Source: Cyanobacteria bacterium REEB67 (GTDB taxonomy: Bacteria; Cyanobacteriota; Vampirovibrionia; Obscuribacterales; Obscuribacteraceae). From it: a DNA stretch of 64,000 nt. The stretch is taken from assembly GCA_018971775.1 (NCBI GenBank), contig JAGXAB010000005.1, forward strand, positions 62,001-126,000, written 5' to 3'. The notes beneath the pieces are model-generated. The model did no database searches. It worked only from the letters and a program-made list of their open reading frames with translations, and was not told where the DNA came from. The translations under genes and the position numbers were made by a program. How positions within the stretch are numbered: the stretch's first letter is position 1; every line of letters begins with the position of its first letter. Positions 1-8,265 of the stretch are shown piece after piece.

Positions 1-218
1 ATGACGGTCTTGCCTTCCGAAGAAAGGCGTGTTACCCGTACCCGGCCTTTTTCTATAAAATAGATAGAATCGCAGGCGCCGCCGGGCGAAAAGATTGTAT
101 GGTGTTTGGGCAATTCCAGCTCTTCAAGGATGCCCAGCAGGCGTCCGAGCTCCACAGGATTGAATGATTCGAAGATTTCGCTGTGCCTCAAGCTGAATAG
201 CCTCTGCGCACTCTTCAT
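1..218 (-). CDS. Crp/Fnr-family regulator, N-terminal cyclic-nucleotide-binding part (partial)
   Basis: The minus-strand frame opens at an ATG at 218 behind a strong GGGAGG Shine-Dalgarno six bases upstream and runs off the left edge, so only about 72 residues are seen. They read as the start of a cNMP-binding beta-barrel: a short N-terminal helix region (KSAQRLFSL), then the barrel strands with the family-typical pattern IFSPGGACDSIYFIEKGRVRV. Crp/Fnr proteins are DNA-binding transcription factors with this sensor domain followed by a C-terminal winged helix, which lies outside the window. The ligand cannot be judged because the phosphate-binding cassette is not included. It is transcribed divergently from recA. 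Confidence 0.85.
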   Translation of the reverse strand, partial: MKSAQRLFSLRHSEIFESFNPVELGRLLGILEELELPKHHTIFSPGGACDSIYFIEKGRVRVTRLSSEGKTV

Positions 219-312
219 GAAAACCTCCCTGAAGTCGTCGAGCCCCGCCGGAACGGTTGTGGGAATGCGTAAGAAAATTTCCCACCGGCCAAATTGAACT
301 TTGCCGCTGCTA

Positions 313-356
313 AATACGTTATCTGTATTACCCTTCAGACAAATTTTGTTGGGTAA
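313..356. promoter_or_regulatory. Nested inverted repeats upstream of the Crp-type gene
   Basis: Two dyads lie in the divergent intergenic region: AATAC-N7-GTATT (313-329), and TTACCC (328-333) with GGGTAA (351-356) enclosing ACAAATTTTGT. Dimeric Crp/Fnr regulators bind dyads of this general spacing, so one could be an autoregulatory operator. That is inference from position and symmetry only; no characterised consensus was matched. Confidence 0.25.
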
Positions 357-559
357 CAACCTTTTTATACCCCCACCTCCCCTTTTCTAACTTCAAACCA
401 AATTTGCAGCAGTCGCAAGACTGACGAGAGAGCTTTTAAAGAAAGGGGAATCCCAGGGCGATGGAAAGATTGGATAACGGATCGGCGTCGATCGCATATA
501 CACCAGACGGCATGCGGGTTTCCCTCTGCACTTTTAATAAGCTCACGGGGCAAAACCGT

Positions 560-582
560 TATAATCTGGCTCGTGTGCACGA
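560..582 (+). promoter_or_regulatory. Candidate recA promoter -10 and adjacent dyad
   Basis: A perfect TATAAT lies at 560-565, about 160 bases before recA, without a convincing -35 hexamer. Six bases downstream, near the expected start of transcription, is the inverted repeat TCGTG-TG-CACGA (571-582). An operator in this position would block initiation, as LexA does at SOS genes, but the dyad matches neither the Gram-positive nor the proteobacterial LexA box that I know. The -10 element is moderately supported; the operator role is speculative. Confidence 0.35.
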
Positions 583-622
583 TGAATGCACCGGGCTCGG
601 ACTATATACAGATTGGTACCGA

Positions 623-638
623 GGTCTCCCGGGAGACC
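623..638 (+). other. Perfect 16-bp palindrome in the recA leader
   Basis: GGTCTCCCGGGAGACC is a perfect palindrome inside the untranslated leader of recA, about 90 bases before the start codon. It could form a compact RNA hairpin or bind a dimeric protein. The rest of the 219-727 gap contains only short unsupported reading frames. Confidence 0.4.
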
Positions 639-727
639 GAACACGTGCAGGCTTGCATTTTTCAGTGTTGGCGGTTGGGCGCAGAATTGGTCTAGCCTTC
701 TAGCTTATCTATTTGAGGAGATTTAAT

Positions 728-1873
728 ATGGCGTTAGGCACTAAAGAGAAAAACCAAGTGGATAAAGACAAAGCCGCTGAAAAAGCGCAGAAGTCCGCCC
801 CATCAGTAGACAACAAAGGCAAGGATAAAGACGGCGCCCCGTCGCAAGAGAGACTGAAAGCTCTCGGCCTGGCCCTCGACAGCATCAAAAAGCAATACGG
901 TGACGGCTCGATCATGAAGCTCGGCGACAGCCGTCACGGCGCTGTTGAAGTGATCTCGACCGGCGCCCTTTCCCTCGACGTCGCGCTCGGCGTCGGCGGC
1001 CTGCCCAAGGGCCGTATCATCGAAATCTATGGACCGGAAGCCTCCGGTAAAACCACCCTCGCTCAGCACGTCGCCGCCGAAGTGCAGAAAAAGGGCGGCA
1101 TCGCCGCCATCGTCGACGCCGAACACGCCATGGACCCGGAATATGCCCGCGCCCTCGGCGTCAATGTCGACGAGCTCTTGATCTCGCAACCGGACACCGG
1201 CGAACAGGCCCTGGAAATCACCGAGCAACTGGTGCGCTCCGGAGCCGTCGATGTCGTCATCGTCGATTCGGTCGCCGCTCTCGTCCCCAAAGCTGAAATC
1301 GAAGGCGAAATGGGCGACAGCCTCCCCGGCTTGCAAGCTCGCTTGATGAGCCAGGCTTTGCGCAAATTGACCGGTATCGTCAGCAAGACCAACACCATGG
1401 TCATCTTCATCAACCAGCTCAGACAGAAGATCGGCGTCATGTACGGCAATCCCGAAACCACGACAGGTGGTAACGCGCTCAAGTTCTACGCTTCTATTCG
1501 TCTCGACATCCGCAAAATCGAAACCCTCAAAAAAGACGGTGTCGAAATCGGCAACAGAGTCAAAGTAAAAGTAGTGAAAAACAAGGTGGCACCGCCTTTC
1601 CGCATCGCCGAATTTGACATCATCTACGGCCGCGGCATCAATACCGCCGGTTGCTTGCTCGACATCGCCGCCGAAATGGACATCATCAAAAAGTCCGGCA
1701 CATGGTTCAGCTACAAAGAAGAGCGCATTGGTCAGGGCCGCGACCAGGCTCGCACCTTCCTCGAAGCTCATCCGGAAATGCTCAAGGAAATCGAGACCAG
1801 AGTCAAAGCCGAAATGGCTGCCGGCACACCTATGCCGGTGAAAAGCAAAGACAAGGATAAAGACAAAGACTAA
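728..1873 (+). CDS. recA: Recombinase RecA
   Basis: RecA forms ATP-dependent filaments on single-stranded DNA, catalyses strand exchange in homologous recombination and stimulates LexA-type self-cleavage. The 381-residue product has the Walker [10 protein letters not shown] near residues 102-110, the RecA signature around [13 protein letters not shown], and the usual core and C-terminal domains. Two low-complexity Lys/Asp-rich segments flank the core: about 40 residues at the N-terminus and a short acidic-basic tail at the end. An in-frame TTG lies 15 bases upstream, but ATG 728 is preferred because GAGGAG lies seven bases before it. It stands alone, divergent from the Crp-type gene, with a long leader that may carry its regulation. 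Confidence 0.98.
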   Translation: MALGTKEKNQVDKDKAAEKAQKSAPSVDNKGKDKDGAPSQERLKALGLALDSIKKQYGDGSIMKLGDSRHGAVEVISTGALSLDVALGVGGLPKGRIIEIYGPEASGKTTLAQHVAAEVQKKGGIAAIVDAEHAMDPEYARALGVNVDELLISQPDTGEQALEITEQLVRSGAVDVVIVDSVAALVPKAEIEGEMGDSLPGLQARLMSQALRKLTGIVSKTNTMVIFINQLRQKIGVMYGNPETTTGGNALKFYASIRLDIRKIETLKKDGVEIGNRVKVKVVKNKVAPPFRIAEFDIIYGRGINTAGCLLDIAAEMDIIKKSGTWFSYKEERIGQGRDQARTFLEAHPEMLKEIETRVKAEMAAGTPMPVKSKDKDKDKD

Positions 1874-1902
1874 TCTCTTTGCTCTAAATCAATAGAAGGC
1901 AG

Positions 1903-1938
1903 GCGGCCGGAGTGAATCAACAAGGTCACTCCGGCCGC
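1903..1938 (+). other. Perfect 13-bp stem-loop after recA
   Basis: GCGGCCGGAGTGA (1903-1915) and its exact complement (1926-1938) enclose a 10-base loop, 30 bases after the recA stop. No T-run follows on either strand, so it is not a canonical intrinsic terminator. It may be an mRNA 3'-end stabiliser or attenuator between recA and lnt. Confidence 0.5.
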
Positions 1939-2002
1939 ACCCATAAAAGAGGATAGGTTTACGGCCGCCAAGCAAGCCAGTAAAAAAAGCAGCGGTAAAA
2001 GC

Positions 2003-3646
2003 ATGGCAAAAAAAGCAAAGCAAAAAACCGCCGCCGGAAAAAACACTAAAAGTGAGGAAAAGGTGGAGGAGAAAATCCCCTTCCATTTCTCCTCACTTTT
2101 TCCCAGCCTGAGAAAAACGGCTCTGGCTCTAGCTGGAGGTGCCCTTCTCGGCCTGGCCTGTCCAGGTTTCGAGCAATGGTATCTGGCCTGGTTTTGCCTG
2201 GCACCACTCTTTCTATTGCTGGCCAATACCCCCTCACATGCGCAGCGCAGCCTGATTGGTTTTTGTTTCGGACTGGCCTATAACCTCACTTATTTGCACT
2301 GGTATCTAAATCTCGCCCCCCTCGATTGGCTAGGTTTTTCAGGCCTGATGGGCAATTTCCTCGCCACCTTTGCCTGGGGCTTCGCCGCCTGCCATCAGGC
2401 CCTCGGCTTCGGCCTCTTTGGCCTTCTGGCCGGCCTGCTGCCTCTGAGCGGATCTTTTGCTTTCAAAAAAGACAAAGGTCAACTGCGCTGGCCGGCACTG
2501 CTATATTTGCCGCTGCTTTATGTGCTTGTCATAAACAGATTAGCCAATGCCCAGGACTTGATGGGAGTCCCCTGGACACAGCTCGAATACACGCAGTACA
2601 AACAAACCGGCCTGCTGCAGGCCGCCTCCATATTTGGTGGCATTGGCGTCAGCTATATCATTGTCGTCGTCAATGTCGCCATAGCCTCAATGCTAGCGAC
2701 AGTGCCCGCTCTATTTAGTAAAAAGGCCGATTTAAAAAGACTGGCCGCCGATAGCACCGAGCACGCTTACTATCATTGCCTGGCGGTAGCCCTTATCGTC
2801 GCCATTTTCATCGCCCTCGGCATGTGGCAAAAAGAAAGTGCTGCCATCAAGCCGACCGTGCCGGTGGCGATCATTCAAGCCGGTATCAATATAGACATGC
2901 AAAAAGGCGAGCATACTTATTCGCTCGACGATCTGGCCAAGATCTACAGCGCCCATTTGTCAAGCTGCAAAAACGAACTCTGCATCATGACCGAAGGCGC
3001 GCTCCCCACCTACCTGCGCGAGCAAGAGCCGACCCGGGCCTGGCTGGCCAATCAAGCGCGCTGCAGGCATCTCGACATGGTCGTCGGCTCTATGGACAAG
3101 GACGGCGCCGGTCATCCCTACAATGCCGCTTATGGTGTCACCAGTAGTGGCAAGATACTGCCCGAGGTTTATCACAAACGCTACCTTGTGCCTTTTGGCG
3201 AATACACGCCTTTGCTCGTCGAATATTTTCCGGAGTGGGTCAAACGCTGGACCAATACGCCGGCCGGGGGCGGTTTTGCATCGGGCAAAGAGGCGACCAA
3301 TTATGCATTTTCGATCGGTCGGATTGCGCCATTGATCTGCTTCGAGTGCATCTCGCCCGATCAAACGGCCAAAAGTTGCCGCGCCGGAGGCGAGGCACTG
3401 GTAAACATCTCGGATCTGGCCTGGTTTCATAAATCCGATTGCGGCATACAGATGGTGGCATTTTCGGTGCTGCGTGCAATCGAGAACAGACGCTATGTTG
3501 TTTTCGGGGCAAATACCGGGCCGGCAGCAATTATTGACACAACGGGTAAAATAATTAAATATAGCCCCCAGGGCGGTGAATCGGTTGTCCACGGCCAGAT
3601 CGGCCTGAACCCACAGAAGAGCCTGTTTTCGATGTGGTATAGATAA
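2003..3646 (+). CDS. lnt: Apolipoprotein N-acyltransferase
   Basis: Lnt transfers the third acyl chain to the N-terminal cysteine of lipoproteins in the inner membrane. The 547-residue protein has a Lys-rich cytoplasmic start, about six hydrophobic helices (residues roughly 30-290), and a C-terminal nitrilase domain with the catalytic triad Glu331 (TEGALP), Lys392 (HKRYLVPFGEY) and Cys446 (LICFEC). The length suits the family. The start is not ideal: no good Shine-Dalgarno precedes ATG 2003, and Lys/Ala-rich codons continue in frame upstream without a canonical start. Its presence implies triacylated lipoproteins and a diderm envelope. Confidence 0.95.
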   Translation: MAKKAKQKTAAGKNTKSEEKVEEKIPFHFSSLFPSLRKTALALAGGALLGLACPGFEQWYLAWFCLAPLFLLLANTPSHAQRSLIGFCFGLAYNLTYLHWYLNLAPLDWLGFSGLMGNFLATFAWGFAACHQALGFGLFGLLAGLLPLSGSFAFKKDKGQLRWPALLYLPLLYVLVINRLANAQDLMGVPWTQLEYTQYKQTGLLQAASIFGGIGVSYIIVVVNVAIASMLATVPALFSKKADLKRLAADSTEHAYYHCLAVALIVAIFIALGMWQKESAAIKPTVPVAIIQAGINIDMQKGEHTYSLDDLAKIYSAHLSSCKNELCIMTEGALPTYLREQEPTRAWLANQARCRHLDMVVGSMDKDGAGHPYNAAYGVTSSGKILPEVYHKRYLVPFGEYTPLLVEYFPEWVKRWTNTPAGGGFASGKEATNYAFSIGRIAPLICFECISPDQTAKSCRAGGEALVNISDLAWFHKSDCGIQMVAFSVLRAIENRRYVVFGANTGPAAIIDTTGKIIKYSPQGGESVVHGQIGLNPQKSLFSMWYR

Positions 3647-3675
3647 ACACTAAACGCTCCGGGAACCTTCAGTGA

Positions 3676-4341
3676 ATGCATTTGAAACAGATTAAAACCG
3701 GCGCCGCATTCGCCCTGCTATTGGCTTGCACTCTGGGGAGCCCGCCGGCCACTTATGCCGGCGATAAGGGGGAAAGCGGCAACAAAGCCGACAGAGGGCA
3801 ACAGAACGCCGAGTATGTGCGCACCTCTAACCTGGCCGCTCTTTATGAATACGACCCACCCGGTGTCAAGCTTTCGAAAGCCTCGACCGCTATCGTCATT
3901 AATGCGCCCCAGCAATTCGTCTGGGATCGTCTCGTCAATTTCCAGAGTTATCCCAAGCTTTTCCCCAGACTGAAGACCTGCCAGGTTGTAAAGAAAGAAG
4001 GAGACCTGATCTACATCGAAAGTCTGCTCAAACCGCAGATGTTTGTCAGCCAGCCCTGCCAGCACACGATTAACGACCTCGAAGACAAGCCCGACAGCCT
4101 CAAATGGAAGCTCACCGACGGCAATTTCAAGGCCGTTGAGGGCGAATGGAAGCTCAGGTCTATCGATGATGGGCAACACACCGAAGTGCGCTACACGATG
4201 GAAGTGGACCCCGGCCCCCTGATCCCGCGCCCGATTATCGTCATGGCCCTAAAGATGGTCCAGCGAGAGGCCGTCCTCAACGTCAAAGCGAGCGTCGAAG
4301 AAGATTTTAAATTTGCCGCTGCCAATAAAAAGCTGAATTAA
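3676..4341 (+). CDS. Secreted SRPBCC (START-like) protein
   Basis: This 221-residue protein has a signal peptide (hydrophobic stretch about residues 10-28, AYA-type cleavage) followed by an SRPBCC/polyketide-cyclase-like fold: the N-terminal strand KASTAIVINAPQQFVWDRL, then YPKLFPRLKTCQVV, and a long C-terminal helix. Such domains bind hydrophobic ligands in a deep cavity; membrane-associated COQ10-like members bind isoprenoids. No catalytic residues can be assigned. The gene starts 30 bases after lnt and could be co-transcribed with it. Its stop overlaps the end of the convergent gene by four bases. The ligand is unknown. Confidence 0.75.
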   Translation: MHLKQIKTGAAFALLLACTLGSPPATYAGDKGESGNKADRGQQNAEYVRTSNLAALYEYDPPGVKLSKASTAIVINAPQQFVWDRLVNFQSYPKLFPRLKTCQVVKKEGDLIYIESLLKPQMFVSQPCQHTINDLEDKPDSLKWKLTDGNFKAVEGEWKLRSIDDGQHTEVRYTMEVDPGPLIPRPIIVMALKMVQREAVLNVKASVEEDFKFAAANKKLN

Positions 4342-4673
4342 TCGCCGACTTTGGTCGCAGCTTTGACATCGATTTCAAGCATGGTCTTGCCGCCTTCGTT
4401 TTTGACAGCAGAAATCGATCCCATGGCAACTTCGCCCCAGCGCTCGGAGTGAGGGGTCATGCCTTCACCCTGTTGCATCACTTTGACAAATTCATTTTTG
4501 TCGTTGTTACGCTTCAGCGAGCCTTCCACTTCGACAATGATGGTTGTCACGCCCAGCTTTGTTTTGGGACGACCGGAAAGTCTGCCTTTGGCGATTTCGG
4601 ACCAGTTTTGATTGGTGGTGTTAGTGCCTGCGCCCCATTCGAGTACTTGAACAGGCTTGCCCAGTCTAATCAT
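4338..4673 (-). CDS. Small conserved-looking protein of unknown function
   Basis: A 111-residue soluble protein without signal peptide or membrane segment. ATG 4673 is preferred over an upstream in-frame ATG at 4691 because GAGGA sits about nine bases before it. The N-terminus MIRLGKPVQVLEWGAGTNTT and alternating beta-like segments suggest a small beta-rich fold. I do not recognise the family. It lies convergent to the SRPBCC gene, with a four-base overlap of the two stops. Confidence 0.65.
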   Translation of the reverse strand: MIRLGKPVQVLEWGAGTNTTNQNWSEIAKGRLSGRPKTKLGVTTIIVEVEGSLKRNNDKNEFVKVMQQGEGMTPHSERWGEVAMGSISAVKNEGGKTMLEIDVKAATKVGD

Positions 4674-4817
4674 GAAAGAATCCTCACACATGCGGAACGC
4701 CGCTCGACTACCTGACCAATCAAATCAGCCAATAACCAGAGAAAAATAGCATATTTGAATAAGGCCAGCCAAGTTTTTGTAACTGCTTAGACGCCTGTAA
4801 GCTTAGCTTTGGCCGCC

Positions 4818-5753
4818 TCACTTCGCGAGCAGGCTCTCGGCGATAGTCGGCAGGCAATCACCGAGCGGCACCTTGGTCGGGCCGAAGAGCTGTTTAGCAA
4901 GAGCGCCGCCCTGACCATCGAGGGCACAGGAATCGGCAATCAAAATCTGGGCCAACTCCAGGTCGATTGTGTTTTTAGGCAGGCCCTTGGAGACGAGGTC
5001 GAAGACCTTACCGGATAACTGACTGGGCACAGTCATGACGCGTTCCGAAAGGCCGAGAGCATCGCGCACTTCCTCGAGCAATTCGAGCATCGTGTACTGT
5101 CGCGGGCCGACGAAATCGACCACCTGCCCAACCGACTCTTTCATATAGATGGCATCGACAATGGCATTGGCCACCTCGACTACGTGCACAGGCGCAACAA
5201 CATTGAGCCCACTGCCGACCACCGGCAAAAAGGGCTTGAAAGTGACGAGTGGACGAATTGTATCGAGCAAGGGGAAACGCTCGCCAAAAAGATAGGAAGG
5301 CCTGAAGATCGTCCAGTAGAGAGGACTCTTTGCCACCAGAGTGTCGCCTTCGTATTTGGTGCGCAAATAATCGCTCGGACTTTCATCTCTGGCTCCCAGA
5401 CAACTGACCTGCACATAGCGCTGCACCTCGTACTCCTGGGCCAGGGCGAGCAGCTTTTCCACCAGGGTGAAATTGACATATTCAAAGGCGCTGTCGCGCT
5501 TGTTGCGATTGATGCGGAAGCTGCCGGAGAGATTGATGATGGCGTCGACGTCGGTCATCGCTCGCATCAGTACATCGTCATCCTCGAAGGCGCCGACTGT
5601 GACCTTGATGCCCTGCTTGCGATACTGCCCGAGATTAGATTCGCGCCAATCTCCAGAACCACGGGTGAGAAGCTTGATCTCATAGCCACGTTCGAGCATG
5701 ATCGGCAGGACTCTGCTGCCGAGAAAGCCGGTGCCGCCGATTACTAATAGCAA
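4818..5753 (-). CDS. NAD(P)-binding SDR epimerase/NmrA-like (NDUFA9-type)
   Basis: An atypical short-chain dehydrogenase of 311 residues. The dinucleotide-binding motif GGTGFLG sits at the very start (residues 6-12), followed by a Rossmann fold and a C-terminal part resembling the NDUFA9/NmrA group of nucleotide-sugar-epimerase-like proteins (LYWTIFRPSYLFGE). These are often reductases or chaperone-like subunits acting on quinone, lipid or sugar substrates; the substrate cannot be inferred here. The start is TTG 5753, fixed by AGGAG eight bases upstream and by how close the Rossmann motif is to it. It follows the glycine-rich gene by 15 bases and is probably in the same operon. Confidence 0.85.
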   Translation of the reverse strand: MLLVIGGTGFLGSRVLPIMLERGYEIKLLTRGSGDWRESNLGQYRKQGIKVTVGAFEDDDVLMRAMTDVDAIINLSGSFRINRNKRDSAFEYVNFTLVEKLLALAQEYEVQRYVQVSCLGARDESPSDYLRTKYEGDTLVAKSPLYWTIFRPSYLFGERFPLLDTIRPLVTFKPFLPVVGSGLNVVAPVHVVEVANAIVDAIYMKESVGQVVDFVGPRQYTMLELLEEVRDALGLSERVMTVPSQLSGKVFDLVSKGLPKNTIDLELAQILIADSCALDGQGGALAKQLFGPTKVPLGDCLPTIAESLLAK

Positions 5754-5768
5754 GTACCGAGCTCCTGT

Positions 5769-8030
5769 CTATAAGTGATTGCCGCCGACGCCACCTTGGG
5801 GAACGGCATAACTAGGCATGCCACCACCATTATACGGGCCGAAACCATTATTGAAGCCATTGTATCCGTAAGGGCTGCCGTAAGCACCGTTATAGCCGCC
5901 ACCGTAAGGTCTCAAACCGGGATTGCTACCGTAATAAGAATTGAAAGGCATGCCACCATAGGCAGAACCATAAGGCAAACCACCATAACCGAGACCACCC
6001 ATCGGTATGCCACCGCCGATGCCACCAAGACCACCGATACCACCAAGGCCGCCGATGCCGCCAAGACCACCGATGCCGCCAAGGCCACCCATCCCCATCC
6101 CCATGCCCATGCCCATAGGCATGCCACCCAGCTGCATACCGCTATACATGGGCGCGCCGCCCATGGTTGTCGCCGTGCCCATGATCGCGCCTGTTGTCGG
6201 ATTGATTAGATTGCCGGTCATCGAATCGACCAAATAACCGGTAGAAGGGTCGGTGCGCAAATTGCCCGAATTGACGTTATAACCACCGGTATAACCGCCT
6301 CCCGATAGAGCGCGTCCCATCGAATTGATAATCTTGCTCAGACCTTTGGGTTGCTGGACCTGACCACCTGACATACCACCGGAGGTACCCATGCCACTGG
6401 ACATGCCCCCGGCCATGCCGCCGAGACCAGAACCGATACTGGAGCTCATGCTCGAACCCATGCCCCCGCCGATGCCGATCACATCCGGTACAGTACCACT
6501 GCCACCGCTCGCATAAGAATCGTCCATGCCACCACCAGTGGAGGCACTACCGCTACCTTTATAGCCAAGATCCGAGTCATCATCATCGATCCAACCGCTA
6601 TGCTTGCGAGATCCTCCGCCAGAGGCCGAAGAACGAGAAGATCTTGAACCGCCACGAGAACCGGCACTGGTAACCGCATTTTCGGAGGCAGCTGGTACCT
6701 TTTTCAGCAGACGCGCCACACGTTCGGGCATGGCAAGACTGCTGCCGGCGTCAGCTTCCTTCGGGAAGACGGACTTTTCCAGGCGACCGACGCGATCGAT
6801 AAGCGGTTCCTGACTGTAATTTTTGCCGAGAACGACAGTCTCGAGACGACTTACTTGCTGATTTAAACCGAGCGGATTGGCGGTTGGCTGCTGGTCATCG
6901 TCGAGACTCTGCGAACCGGCAGCCGGTGTTGCGCTCTTATTTGACTTAGCGCGCCTTTCTTCGGCGTCGAGCTGTGCTCCAATCAGGTCAGCAGCGCTTT
7001 TCACCGAACGGGTCGGCATCGAAGCAGTGGCACCGTTCATACCGTAAGCGCCCGATGCACCATTGCCGAAACGTCCGCTGCTGCTCGCGCCAGTGCCACC
7101 CATGCCGTAGGCACCGGAAGCGCTATTACCGCCCCGGAAGGATGGTGCACTACTACCTCCCGCCCCTATACCAAAAGCCTTGCGCAAATCACTGCCGACA
7201 TCGCGACCACTGAAGCTGCGTCCATCATCGCCGTCGGTGCGGGCGACCGGCTCGCTGCGTCGCGGCTCGGGGAAAGTCTGGCCAGATCCATCATCGTCGT
7301 CGGCGGTCCAGTCAGTGCCGCCCGGAGGGCGCTTAGCGACATCTACATTAGTTTTTTCTTTGAGGGCATCGACCCTTTCGCTCAGGTCGGTAAATTTGGA
7401 AGGGCGACCAAAAACCTTGGTCTCGAGACGATTCAGACGATCGCCAACAGCCTCGCCTGCATAATCCCTCTTAAACAAATGTTGCTCAAGGGCAGTGACC
7501 GCCGGATACTTGCTTTCTCCAGCCAAAACCTTGTCGGCGGCCATCGTATCGTCGTCAGCGGCACTGGAAGCAGCGCCGCTCGAACCGGAAGAAGCAGAGG
7601 AAGAAGATGATGATGATGCTCCTCGCCTGGAACGCGACGATGAGCGATTGCTCACTTTAGAATCAGGCACGGAGGCCGGAGCAGAATCGGCAGCAGCAGT
7701 ATTAGTAGTGACGCCAGGCTCGGAGCTCGCGGGCAAATCATTGAGATTGGGTACGGTAGCGGCCAGATTTTTCAAACGCTCGGTATCGGCACCACTGCGC
7801 GTCTCACCGAAAATCATCTTCTCCAGACGATCAAGCCTCGTTTCATCAGCATCTTTAGGATAAGTGTGCTTGAAAAATTTGACCTCGAGCCTGGCAAGAC
7901 TCTCGTCCTGACTGATTGCCGCCATTGCCTTATCGCCGAATGCCAACCCCAGAGCGAGGCTAAACGCCAACAACCCACCGGCAACTGGCCTCAAACGACT
8001 ACCTGACTTGTCCGAATATCTTGCTTTCAT
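5769..8030 (-). CDS. Large secreted Gly/Ser-rich protein with triplicated unnamed module
   Basis: A 753-residue protein with an N-terminal signal (hydrophobic about residues 15-38). Three copies of one module of about 30 residues can be seen, near residues 44, 180 and 400. Each reads roughly LE...F...Y..(D/E)....R(L/V).RLE..(V/I)F; examples are LEQHLFKRDYAGEAVGDRL and LETVVLGKNYSQEPLIDRV. They are separated by Ser/Ala-rich linkers, and the last third is almost entirely Gly/Met/Tyr/Asn-rich. I cannot assign a function; a surface or matrix role is plausible from composition. It is the first gene of a probable two-gene unit with the SDR gene. Confidence 0.8.
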   Translation of the reverse strand: MKARYSDKSGSRLRPVAGGLLAFSLALGLAFGDKAMAAISQDESLARLEVKFFKHTYPKDADETRLDRLEKMIFGETRSGADTERLKNLAATVPNLNDLPASSEPGVTTNTAAADSAPASVPDSKVSNRSSSRSRRGASSSSSSSASSGSSGAASSAADDDTMAADKVLAGESKYPAVTALEQHLFKRDYAGEAVGDRLNRLETKVFGRPSKFTDLSERVDALKEKTNVDVAKRPPGGTDWTADDDDGSGQTFPEPRRSEPVARTDGDDGRSFSGRDVGSDLRKAFGIGAGGSSAPSFRGGNSASGAYGMGGTGASSSGRFGNGASGAYGMNGATASMPTRSVKSAADLIGAQLDAEERRAKSNKSATPAAGSQSLDDDQQPTANPLGLNQQVSRLETVVLGKNYSQEPLIDRVGRLEKSVFPKEADAGSSLAMPERVARLLKKVPAASENAVTSAGSRGGSRSSRSSASGGGSRKHSGWIDDDDSDLGYKGSGSASTGGGMDDSYASGGSGTVPDVIGIGGGMGSSMSSSIGSGLGGMAGGMSSGMGTSGGMSGGQVQQPKGLSKIINSMGRALSGGGYTGGYNVNSGNLRTDPSTGYLVDSMTGNLINPTTGAIMGTATTMGGAPMYSGMQLGGMPMGMGMGMGMGGLGGIGGLGGIGGLGGIGGLGGIGGGIPMGGLGYGGLPYGSAYGGMPFNSYYGSNPGLRPYGGGYNGAYGSPYGYNGFNNGFGPYNGGGMPSYAVPQGGVGGNHL
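6001..6090 (-). repeat. 18-bp tandem repeats encoding Gly-Gly-Ile/Leu
   Basis: Within the glycine-rich gene, near-identical 18-base units of the type ccaccaagaccaccgatg run in tandem. They encode alternating GGLGGI steps on the minus strand. Third-position differences between units show they are not all recent. Such arrays vary in length by slippage. Confidence 0.75.
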
Positions 8031-8265
8031 GACCGATTTTTACCAGCAACAGACTCATATTACCACTCTTTTCAAGACCATTTTCCCCTACTCTACCGGT
8101 TGCTAAGTGAAGACAGGAAGAAGATCGCCGCGAAAAAGGCATAAATTTCCCGGTCTCGCAGGCCGGACGTCTCATATACTCTTGCTCATATAGTGCACGG
8201 GCAGGGCCGATCGCTCTACTCCTCTACTACAATATGGGCGCCGCAATCAAACGCCTGGAGATCCG

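Noticed and set aside
803-1771. Long minus-strand frame opposite recA (322 codons)
   Set aside because: Entirely antisense to an unmistakable recA; arises from codon bias and has no ribosome site.
1903-1938. Intrinsic terminator after recA
   Set aside because: The stem is perfect but no T-run follows on either strand, so it is listed only as a stem-loop.
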